Shown in pieces: positions 53,185 to 59,385 of a stretch of DNA of 59,385 nucleotides (within the stretch, counting starts at the first letter, position 1; the number at the start of each line of letters is the position of its first letter). The notes below the pieces were generated by a model, which searched no databases, was not told the origin of the DNA, and saw nothing but the letters and a program-made list of their open reading frames with translations. Source of the stretch: Amycolatopsis thermalba (lineage in GTDB: Bacteria > Actinomycetota > Actinomycetes > Mycobacteriales > Pseudonocardiaceae); assembly GCF_003385215.1 (NCBI RefSeq), contig NZ_PQHW01000036.1, forward strand, positions 1-59,385, read 5' to 3'. A program made the position numbers and the translations under genes.

Positions 53185-53792
53185 CCGGCGCCGACGAGGG
53201 CGGTCCGGTCGGAACCCCGCTGGTCGAGAGCGCGGGCGAGCACGGAGTGCACGGCCTTGGCGGACGGCAGCCGCCAGCCCCACACGTCCGGCTTGACCCG
53301 CCAGTGCACGACACCGTGCTGGAACGGCGTGGGCGGGAGCGGAATCCAGCTGCCCTGGCCGTGCCAGCGGACCTCGCCGTCGGTGGCGAGCTCCTCCGGA
53401 ATGCGGTCGGCGACCGTGGTCAGGAACAGCCAGCGACCGTCGGGCGTCGCGACGATCGGCGCGGGGTGGCCGGTGGCACGGAGCAGCCGGGCGGCGCGCT
53501 TGCCCAGTTCATCCGGGACCTCGACGGCGTCCAGCACGGTGCCGGTCGCGACGAGCAGGCTGTACGGCTGACCGGTCCACCAGCCGGCCACCTCGTTGGG
53601 GTGGGCGCCGAGCCGGTCGGCCCAGTCCTCGTGGACGGGCACCGGGCCGGTCCAGGAGCCCTCGGCGTCCGCCTGCGCCGGAAAGGTGCCGGGCAGCACC
53701 GGCCACCCGTGCCAGGCGAGACCGATGGCCTCCGCACGTAGCTCGATGCGGAAGGCGCCCCGCCAGCTGTCCGACCAATCCGTGTCCAACAT
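53166..53792 (-). CDS. prim-pol-like protein (bifunctional DNA primase/polymerase N-terminal type)
   Basis: A 208-residue protein. It begins LDTDWSDSWRGAFRIELRAE then AIGLAWHGWPVLPGTF, the start of actinobacterial prim-pol (archaeo-eukaryotic primase fold) proteins. Conserved further on are WWTGQPYSLLVATGTVLDAV, where the usual catalytic acidic pair is present only in part (DAVEV), and RWLFLT. It lacks the helicase half of true replicative primases and may be a non-catalytic relative. The ATG at 53792 is the likely start. Its 3' end overlaps the helicase by 19 bases on the opposite strand. Confidence 0.72.
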   Translation of the reverse strand: MLDTDWSDSWRGAFRIELRAEAIGLAWHGWPVLPGTFPAQADAEGSWTGPVPVHEDWADRLGAHPNEVAGWWTGQPYSLLVATGTVLDAVEVPDELGKRAARLLRATGHPAPIVATPDGRWLFLTTVADRIPEELATDGEVRWHGQGSWIPLPPTPFQHGVVHWRVKPDVWGWRLPSAKAVHSVLARALDQRGSDRTALVGAGQFAAA

Positions 53793-54370
53793 TTCCGTCC
53801 ACAACTCCTTGCTCGTTCCACCGCTCCGGGTGGCTGTCTGATGTCCAATAAACGGCAAGTTGCAAAGTGCCGGAACCCGCCGCGCGACAACCGGCCGCTC
53901 CGAGGCGACGAGCGTCGAGCACCTGCTCGGCCCGGCCGAACGCCGCTCGGCCGGTGCGGCCGGACGACGAGCGGCCGGCCGCACTGATCGTCAATCGTGA
54001 TCTCCAGCACACGTTTCTCCTGCGTACCAACGGTTTCCGGCCCGGGGTCACCGCTCGCCCCGACCACGCCCCGTGACCGCTCGGCGCGCGAGGGCGACCG
54101 CCCAACCTCCGACGGTGCACCTACCGTTCGGCGCGGAACCGACCGTTCGTCGCAGCGACGCCCACCAGGCCCCCTGCGACGTCCGGCACGAACCGGCCCT
54201 TCCGGACCGGGCATGAAGTCACCACGCGGCCCCGCTGGGCCAGCCGGCGGAGGTGATCACGGGTCCGCCCGTCAATGCCGGCCCATGAGCCGCCGTCCCG
54301 GCTTCAGCGCCGCCTGCCCGCCAGGGGCCGAGCACCGGCCCGGCCAGCCGTGTTCCGCAGGAGCCCGACC
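53793..54370. other. gap between the prim-pol-like gene and the Tad-like cluster
   Basis: No intact gene was found. It contains the possible STAS remnant at 53860-54010 and otherwise GC-rich sequence with short inverted repeats. An A/T-richer patch around 53835-53865 may hold the promoter of the prim-pol-like gene. The region 54011-54370 shows nothing I can identify. Confidence 0.5.
53860..54010 (-). pseudogene. possible remnant of a STAS-domain (anti-anti-sigma type) gene
   Basis: AGGAG lies 6 bases before a GTG at 54010 that reads LEITIDDQCGRPLVVR, like the first strands of STAS anti-sigma-antagonist proteins. The matching downstream part, STLVASERPVVARRVPALC, appears in another frame, and the phosphorylatable Ser region is absent. 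The fragment is short and the match weak. Confidence 0.3.
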
Positions 54371-54733
54371 TCAGGGACCGGCACGGGCCCGCCCCACGGC
54401 CGAGCCGAGCCCGGTGTCGACAGCCACCTCGACGAGGGCGTCCCACCCCTCGAAGCGGCAACTCACCACCCGAGCCCCCATCCGCTCGGCGACCCAGCGG
54501 GCCCGCCCACAGGCGAGGTCGGTCCCGTGCCCGACCTGCCCGGCGGCCGCGAGGGCAGCGAGGTCCGCCGCCCCACCAGCCCGATGCCGGGCAATCGCAG
54601 CCGAACCGAGCCCCCACAGCAACCCCGCGACGACCACCAGCGCGGCGATGGCGCAGGCGGCCCAGACGGTCGCCGCGCCCCGGTCGTTCCGTAGCCGGGG
54701 TGCGTGGGCCGCGTGTGCCTGCCCAGGCGGCAC
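54371..54733 (-). CDS. TadE/TadG-like pilus-assembly or secretion protein
   Basis: A 120-residue protein. The N-terminus DRGAATVWAACAIAALVVVA then GLLWGLGSAAIARHRAGGAA is the TadE/G-type membrane segment (Glu absent, replaced by WAA). It continues with DLAALAAAGQ, a typical Flp-pilus-linked pattern, and contains two Cys (DLACGRARWVAERMGARVVS then C). The M. tuberculosis cluster counterpart is the small gene at the end of the tad-like series. The GTG at 54733 has GGGAGG 5-7 bases upstream, which favours it over ATGs at 54823 and 54856. Confidence 0.78.
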   Translation of the reverse strand: MPPGQAHAAHAPRLRNDRGAATVWAACAIAALVVVAGLLWGLGSAAIARHRAGGAADLAALAAAGQVGHGTDLACGRARWVAERMGARVVSCRFEGWDALVEVAVDTGLGSAVGRARAGP

Positions 54734-54842
54734 CCGTACCTCCCTCGGGCAGGGCCATCCGGAAGGCCGGTCCGGGGCAGCACCTCCGCCCCGACTGGTC
54801 GTTCTCGTTCGAGGGGTGACCATGCTCGCCGGGTGGATCAGG

Positions 54843-55214
54843 TCAGGGAGGCGCATCGGCGGCTCCCGGTTCGAGGACGGCGAACGCATTGGCTGTCAGG
54901 TGGAGGCCGGGGAAGGGCCCGCCCGCCGGTGCGGCCCGGACTTCCACCGTGATGCTGTCGCCCTCCGTCTTCACCGAGAGCGATGCGCCGGGTGGGGCGA
55001 TCTGCTCGACCGCCTGCGCGGCCAGCTGCGGTTCGCCCCGGGCGAGGAGGCGTGCGGCCTCCCGGGCGGCGTCGGTGCAGCGGAGCTGGTTTGCGAGGGC
55101 CGTGAAGCCTGCGAGCACCAGTCCGACCACCACGGCCAGAGCGCACAGTGCGATCGCTGCCTCGACGGTCACCGCGCCTCGGTCCCCCGGACCGGCTCGG
55201 GAACGGGCGGTCAT
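54843..55214 (-). CDS. TadE-family pilus minor pilin-like protein
   Basis: A 123-residue protein. DRGAVTVEAAIALCALAVVV then GLVLAGFTALANQLRCTDAA has the TadE N-terminal pattern (RGAVTVE, then a hydrophobic helix and AREAARLLARG). The Glu of the TVEA motif is present. The ATG at 55214 overlaps the upstream gene's stop (ATGA). It probably lies in the cell envelope as a minor pilin or part of the assembly complex. Confidence 0.88.
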   Translation of the reverse strand: MTARSRAGPGDRGAVTVEAAIALCALAVVVGLVLAGFTALANQLRCTDAAREAARLLARGEPQLAAQAVEQIAPPGASLSVKTEGDSITVEVRAAPAGGPFPGLHLTANAFAVLEPGAADAPP

Positions 55215-55450
55215 CAGAACTCCGCCGTCAGCGCTTGCTCGACCAATCCCGTCAACGCCGCGACCACCGAGTCGCCGGTGACCACGGAATACAGCAGAGC
55301 ACCGAAAGCCGCGGCCGCGATCGTGCCGATCGCGTACTCAGCGGTGCTCATACCGCCGTCATCGGTCACGATCGGGCGGAACCAGCGGCGCCACCACCGA
55401 GGGCGAGCCGGGGCGGCGTGGCGGCCGGTGGGCTTGGAGCGGAACAACAC
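55214..55450 (-). CDS. DUF4244 Flp-pilin-like protein
   Basis: A 78-residue protein. The basic leader (RPRWWRRWFRPIV) is followed by DDGGMSTAEYAIGTIAAAAF then GALLYSVVTGDSVVAAL, which closely resembles Flp pilins (G/A-x4-E-Y plus hydrophobic helix). It is the likely major structural subunit of a Tad-like system. The GTG at 55450 has AAGGAG 7 bases upstream. Between a TadC-like gene and TadE, all on the same strand. Confidence 0.9.
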   Translation of the reverse strand: MLFRSKPTGRHAAPARPRWWRRWFRPIVTDDGGMSTAEYAIGTIAAAAFGALLYSVVTGDSVVAALTGLVEQALTAEF

Positions 55451-55479
55451 GAGAATTCTCCTTTGTCTGTCGTGGACGG

Positions 55480-56061
55480 TCAGAACACGTTGAGGCGTCC
55501 GGCCAGGCCGAGAACCACGGGGACGACCCCGAGGCACACGAAGGCCGGGAGAAAGCAGAGCCCCAGCGGGCCGGCGATCAGCACGCCCGCACGCTGCGCC
55601 CGCGCCTCGGCCCGGTCGCCGAGGGAGGCACGGATTCCCCGGGCGAGGCCGGTGGCTGCGTCGGCGAGGGTGGTTCCGCTGCGCGCGGTCCGTTTGGCCG
55701 CGCGAGCGAACTCAGCGGTGCCCGGGCAGTCGAGTGCGGGCGCCCACGCCTCGGTCGCGTCGGCGCCGAGTTCGAGCAGACCGGCTGTGGCACGGAGGGC
55801 ATCTGCTTCCGGACCTGTCACGTCGTCGGTCACGGCGCGCAGCGCGGCAGGCACGGGTTGCCCGGACCGCAGGCACGCGGCGAGCAGGTCCCACGTCGCG
55901 GCGAGGTCGAGAGGATCACTCCTCGGCCGGCGCGTGCGGATCCGGGCAGGCGCGCGCGGCGACGGGAAGAGGTGGGCCAGCCGCAGACCGGGGACTGGCC
56001 TCCCCGGCAGGGTCAGCAAGGCCGCGCCGAGCAATGCGACCACGACGGCGGCCGTGCTCAT
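55480..56061 (-). CDS. tadC: TadC-like type II secretion F-domain protein
   Basis: A 193-residue membrane protein. It contains the T2SSF core: LAATWDLLAACLRSGQPVPA then ALRAVTDDVTGPEADALRAT, with ARAAKRTARSGTTLADA. The C-terminal hydrophobic part (IAGPLGLCFLPAFVCLGVVP) makes two membrane helices. It is shorter than complete TadC proteins, as in actinobacteria. It partners TadB and TadA as the inner-membrane platform. The adjacent genes, tadB upstream and DUF4244 downstream, are on the same strand within 65 bases. Confidence 0.88.
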   Translation of the reverse strand: MSTAAVVVALLGAALLTLPGRPVPGLRLAHLFPSPRAPARIRTRRPRSDPLDLAATWDLLAACLRSGQPVPAALRAVTDDVTGPEADALRATAGLLELGADATEAWAPALDCPGTAEFARAAKRTARSGTTLADAATGLARGIRASLGDRAEARAQRAGVLIAGPLGLCFLPAFVCLGVVPVVLGLAGRLNVF

Positions 56062-56122
56062 CGCCGTGCTCCTCGGCTCGTGAACGGAGGCGGCAGTGCT
56101 GCGCCCACAGTGGTAGATGCGC

Positions 56123-56920
56123 TCATCGCGGTGCTCCTCGTTTTGTGAGGTGGGCGCTCCAGGCGCTGCCCGCGACGATCAGCGCGGCGCCGAGCAGGAG
56201 GAGTGCGTTGCCGCTGCTGGTGGCGAACAGGACGTGGACCGGGTGAGCGCCCATTCCCTCGCCGAGCAGCAGGCCGAAACCGGGTAGGGTGGCGAGGACC
56301 ATCGCGCTCGCGCGGGGGCCGGACATCGCCGCCTCTGCCTGGCTGGTGAACCTCAGCTCCGCGGTGATGTCCTGGCGGGCCGCATCGAGCAGGTCGGCCA
56401 GTGGGAGTCCGTGCCGTTGGCTCAGCGACCACGCCCGCACCAGTCGCGCCCGGGCCGCGGACAACGGCTCGACCGTCGGGATCGTGGCCAGCGTTTCCGC
56501 GAGGTTCCCGCCGAAGCGCGCGGCACCGGCCACCGCTTCGAGGATCTCCGCGACCGGACGGGGTGCGTCGGACGCGGCGGACTCGGCGGCCAGTGCGGGC
56601 GGGGCGCCGGCCCGGAGGTCCACCACCATCGCGTGCAGCGCCTCGGCCATCGCGCGCCGCATCGCCAGGCCGGACTTCGATCGCCGGCGCGCGTGCCAGT
56701 GGCGCCAGCCGGCCCAGCCGAGCAGAGCACCCGTCGCCCACACCATCGGCGGCATGACGAACAGCAGTGGCATCAGCCCGAGCGCGAAAGCTTTCCGCGG
56801 CTTCGGCAATCCGCGGCGTCTCACCGACGGTGCGAGCGCGCGCAGCCGGGCGACCGCGCCCCGCACCGGGGGCCAGCACAAGGCGGCCGCCGCCGCGCAG
56901 GCCAGAGAGTGCGTCAGCAC
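56123..56920 (-). CDS. tadB: TadB-like type II secretion F-domain protein
   Basis: A 265-residue platform protein. The N-terminal hydrophobic part (FALGLMPLLFVMPPMVWATG) is followed by the T2SSF domain: LHAMVVDLRAGAPPALAAES, ARFGGNLAETLATIPTVEP, AWSLSQRHGLPLADLLDA. The C-terminal membrane helices are VLATLPGFGLLLGEGMGAHP and LLLLGAALIVAGSAW. The GTG at 56920 (GGAGG 7 bases before) overlaps the tadA stop by 7 bases, so translation is coupled. Confidence 0.9.
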   Translation of the reverse strand: MLTHSLACAAAAALCWPPVRGAVARLRALAPSVRRRGLPKPRKAFALGLMPLLFVMPPMVWATGALLGWAGWRHWHARRRSKSGLAMRRAMAEALHAMVVDLRAGAPPALAAESAASDAPRPVAEILEAVAGAARFGGNLAETLATIPTVEPLSAARARLVRAWSLSQRHGLPLADLLDAARQDITAELRFTSQAEAAMSGPRASAMVLATLPGFGLLLGEGMGAHPVHVLFATSSGNALLLLGAALIVAGSAWSAHLTKRGAPR

Positions 56921-58077
56921 GGCCCACCTCCGTGCGGCAGCAACGCGGAGAACAGCACCCGCCGCTTGGTCCACCCGCCGTCCTGCCACACCGGAAGCAC
57001 GCGGACATCTCCGTTGTCGCTCCGGCTCAGCACACCGACCTCGCCCAGCTCCCGTTGTCCCGACGAGGACCGGCGCATGTGCAGCACGACCTGGACCGCG
57101 GCGGCGAGCTGGCTGTGCAGAGCCGAGCGGGACAGGCCACCGAGGGCGGCAAGCGCTTCCAGGCGGGCGGGCACCTCCGCCGTCGAGTTGGCGTGCAGCG
57201 TTCCGGCACTCCCGTCGTGACCGGTGTTCAACGCGCTGAGCAGTTCGCAGACCTCCTGGCCGCGCACCTCGCCGACCACGAGCCGGTCGGGCCGCATCCG
57301 CAGCGCCTGGCGCACCAGGTCCCGCAGGCTGACCTCGCCGGCGCCCTCGACGTTCGGCGGCCGCGCGGTCAACCGCACGAACTGCGGGTGCGCGGGCTGG
57401 AGTTCGGCCGCGTCCTCGACGCACACGATCCGTTCGGCCGGGGACACCGCCCCGAGCATCGCCGCGAGCAGGGTGCTCTTGCCCGCGCCGGTGCCACCGG
57501 TGACGAGGAAGGCGAGCCGGGCGGCGACCACCGACTCGACCAGTTCCGCACCCTCGGCCCCGAACGTGCCCAGCTCGCGCAACGCGGCCAGGTCGTGCAC
57601 AGCGGGACGAAGGATCCGCAGCGACACACACGTCCCGTCCGCCGCGATCGGTGGCAGCACGGCGTGCAGCCGCACCCGGCCGTGCGGTCCGAGGCCCGGG
57701 AGCCAGCCGTCGACGTAGGGCTGGGCGTCGTCGAGCCTTCGCCCGGCGGCCAGCGCCAGCCGCTGCGCGAGACGGCGCACTTGCTCCTCGCCGGAGAAGT
57801 GGACGTCGACGCGGCGCAAGCCGTCCGAGCCGTCCACCCACACCTCGTGCGGGCCGGTGACCAGCACATCGGTGACGCCGGGCAGGGCGAGCAGCGGTTC
57901 CAGTGGACCGGCACCGGCCAGCTCCTGCCGGATCAGCCGCAGGGCGTCGAGCAATTCCGTGTGCCCGACCGGACGTCCGGCCTCGGCGCGGACCGCCTCC
58001 GCCACCGTCACCGGGTCCGTGCCGGCACCGGCGCCGGCCAGCCGGTGCCGCACCCGTTCGACCAGCTCGGTGTTCAT
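56914..58077 (-). CDS. tadA: TadA/CpaF-family secretion ATPase
   Basis: A 387-residue hexameric ATPase that powers Tad-type pilus or conjugal-type secretion. The Walker A is GGTGAGKS (194-201), the Asp box is IVCVEDAAELQ, Walker B RPDRLVVGEVRGQEV and the His box GSAGTLHANS. The N-terminal domain includes GVTDVLVTGPHEVWVDGSDG typical of the group. The ATG at 58077 overlaps the ssd stop by 4 bases. It heads the pilus-like operon after ssd. Confidence 0.95.
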   Translation of the reverse strand: MNTELVERVRHRLAGAGAGTDPVTVAEAVRAEAGRPVGHTELLDALRLIRQELAGAGPLEPLLALPGVTDVLVTGPHEVWVDGSDGLRRVDVHFSGEEQVRRLAQRLALAAGRRLDDAQPYVDGWLPGLGPHGRVRLHAVLPPIAADGTCVSLRILRPAVHDLAALRELGTFGAEGAELVESVVAARLAFLVTGGTGAGKSTLLAAMLGAVSPAERIVCVEDAAELQPAHPQFVRLTARPPNVEGAGEVSLRDLVRQALRMRPDRLVVGEVRGQEVCELLSALNTGHDGSAGTLHANSTAEVPARLEALAALGGLSRSALHSQLAAAVQVVLHMRRSSSGQRELGEVGVLSRSDNGDVRVLPVWQDGGWTKRRVLFSALLPHGGGPC

Positions 58078-59147
58078 GCCGCCAGCACCTGCTTCGTCTG
58101 GGCCTGCGCCAGGATCAGCCGCGCGGTCTCCAGCAGCGCACCACGTGGTCGCGGAGCGAAGTTGCCCCGCTCGATCTCCCGGTCCAGCTGGCGCTCGGCC
58201 GCCATGGACGTCAGCAGGGGTAGCCCGACAGCCCCGGCCGCGACGCTCGGCTCGAGGTCGCCCGGCGCCGGTCCGCGCACGACCAGCCGCACACGGTCGG
58301 CCGGATCACCCAGCTGCTTCACCACCCGCCGGGCCGCCAGGCAGGCGCGCATCTCCGCCGGGATCACCACGACCACCAGGTCGGCTCGTGCGATGACCGC
58401 CAAGCCCGGCCCGTCCAGGTGGCGCGGCAGATCGCACACCACCGTCCGCCCGGCCCGGCGCCCGGCCTCGACCACCGCCGCCACGCCTTGCCCGGTCGGC
58501 CCGTCACCGTTGCGGTGGCAGGACAGGAACGGCAACCGCACACCGCGGTACCGGAACTCGGGCAGTGACTTCAGGAGCGCGGGCATCGACAGCCGCCCGG
58601 CTCCGGGCCGCAGCTCGGGCCAGCGGAGCCCCTCGGTGTTCTCGGCGCCGAGCAACGCGTCGATGCCGCCGGCCAGCGGATCGCAGTCCACCAGCAGTCC
58701 ACCGGGATCGGTGCGGCACGCGGCCAGCGCGGTGGCCGCCGCCAGGACGGACGCCCCGGCACCACCGCGACCGCCGAGCACGCCGATGATCCGCCCGCCC
58801 GGCAGCCCCGGCCCGTCGACGACGTCGGCGAGCGCCGCGGCCAGCGTCGTCTCGTCCTCCGGCAGCGACACGACATCCTCGACACCGGCGCGGAAAGCGC
58901 GTTGCCAGGTGCGGGAATCCGGGGCGCCCTTGGTGACGAGCAGGACGCCCGGACGCCGAGGCAGCTCGACGTCACCGTCGACGGCGTGCTCGTCGACCAG
59001 CACCAGCGGCGCGTCCGGCCAGCGCGGCCGGGCGGCGAGCAGGTCGGGTGCGCGCTCGGTGTCGCAGCCCACGGCCGCGGCGACGCGCAGGATTTCGTCG
59101 AGCATGACCTCGTCGTGGGCGACGACGAGCGGTCGAGCGTGGTCCAT
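58074..59147 (-). CDS. ssd: septum-site-determining protein Ssd (TadZ/CpaE/MinD-like)
   Basis: A 357-residue ParA/MinD-superfamily protein. The P-loop GGRGGAGAS (125-133) lacks both lysines of the deviant Walker A KGGxGK[ST] (Lys replaced by Arg and Ala), while the later VCDLPRHLDGPGL fits the switch II region. TadZ/CpaE relatives localise Tad pili; the mycobacterial orthologue at the same position was linked to septum placement. The N-terminal ~110 residues form a receiver-like domain (DLLAARPRWPDAPLVLVDEHA). The ATG at 59147 has GGGGG at 6 bases. First gene of the cluster. Confidence 0.92.
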   Translation of the reverse strand: MDHARPLVVAHDEVMLDEILRVAAAVGCDTERAPDLLAARPRWPDAPLVLVDEHAVDGDVELPRRPGVLLVTKGAPDSRTWQRAFRAGVEDVVSLPEDETTLAAALADVVDGPGLPGGRIIGVLGGRGGAGASVLAAATALAACRTDPGGLLVDCDPLAGGIDALLGAENTEGLRWPELRPGAGRLSMPALLKSLPEFRYRGVRLPFLSCHRNGDGPTGQGVAAVVEAGRRAGRTVVCDLPRHLDGPGLAVIARADLVVVVIPAEMRACLAARRVVKQLGDPADRVRLVVRGPAPGDLEPSVAAGAVGLPLLTSMAAERQLDREIERGNFAPRPRGALLETARLILAQAQTKQVLAA

Positions 59148-59336
59148 GACGGCCCCCAGGAGTGATCGGTGATTGACCTGACTCCACGGTCGTGCTCGCG
59201 CCATGCAGCGACAAGAAGCTCCGGCGCCGCCTGTGGACAACTGGGGTCATGTGGACAACTCGCGCCCGGAACGGCTCGGGCGAGCGGGATCGTCGGTGCG
59301 CTGTGGCAGAATCCGCGCCCGCGCGCGAAGAAAAGG

Positions 59337-59372
59337 GGCGACCCCCGCCAGGGGGGAGGGGCGGGGGTCGCC
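59337..59372 (-). terminator. terminator of an unseen gene beyond the right edge
   Basis: GGCGACCCCCGCC and GGCGGGGGTCGCC form a 13-bp perfect stem; on the minus strand it is followed by CCTTTTCTT. A TGA at 59381-59379 (minus strand) could be that gene's stop. The stretch 59148-59336 holds the ssd 5' region and nothing else I can identify. Confidence 0.7.
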
Positions 59373-59385
59373 GAGGGTTCAGCCC

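Overview
The window is GC-rich actinobacterial chromosome, most likely from the Pseudonocardiales (Amycolatopsis-like; this is inference). The evidence is very high G+C with strong G/C third-position bias, Lsr2, ClpC, an FtsH with a long Pro-rich tail, TilS next to hpt, a PE/PPE/EspG module and a Tad-like cluster ending in ssd. Gene order closely follows the Mycobacterium tuberculosis clpC1-lsr2-lysS-coaX-panD-panC-folKBPE-ftsH-hpt-tilS-dacB-ppa segment, and further right the topA-helicase-tadA/ssd segment. Most genes are on the minus strand.

Left part (1-21.1 kb): a membrane-anchored Hsp70-like protein (cut by the edge), clpC, an iron-regulated FhuF-type 2Fe-2S protein behind an IdeR box, a DinB-like protein, lsr2, lysS, and a cofactor block. 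The block holds coaX-panD-panC plus a DUF2520 gene (pantothenate/CoA) and folK-folB-folP-folE (folate), translationally coupled to ftsH. PrsW, DUF6779 and DUF3180 membrane proteins sit between the pan and fol genes, and a MerR gene is inserted in the opposite orientation.

Middle (21.2-41.7 kb): a four-gene type VII secretion substrate/chaperone module (PE-like, PPE, two EspG) without its secretion machine. Then come hpt, tilS, a zincin-like protein, the PBP4-type dacB, ppa, and glyA behind a ZTP (pfl) riboswitch. An accessory stretch follows: a TetR pseudogene, gamma carbonic anhydrase, TetR, Pr6Pr membrane protein and methyltransferase. It is followed by tRNA-Thr(CGU), a large surface protein, and holB coupled to an MFS/thymidylate-kinase fusion whose kinase P-loop is destroyed.

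Right part (41.7-59.4 kb): topA, a secreted serine protease, a WhiA/LAGLIDADG-like protein, a TipA-type MerR regulator behind a 19-bp-spacer promoter, a lipoprotein, the proton-pumping pyrophosphatase hppA, a large DEAD/DEAH helicase with a 72-bp-repeat insertion, a prim-pol-like protein, and a compact minus-strand Tad-like cluster (ssd-tadA-tadB-tadC-DUF4244-TadE-TadE/G). The last gene lies near the right edge, followed by the terminator of an unseen gene.

The most interesting signals are the dead-P-loop MFS-Tmk fusion, the orphan PE/PPE/EspG module, two genes whose best start codon appears to be ATC, the in-frame 72-bp repeats in the helicase, and duplicated gene tails behind the DUF6779 gene. 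No CRISPR array, complete insertion sequence, prophage or rRNA was seen.
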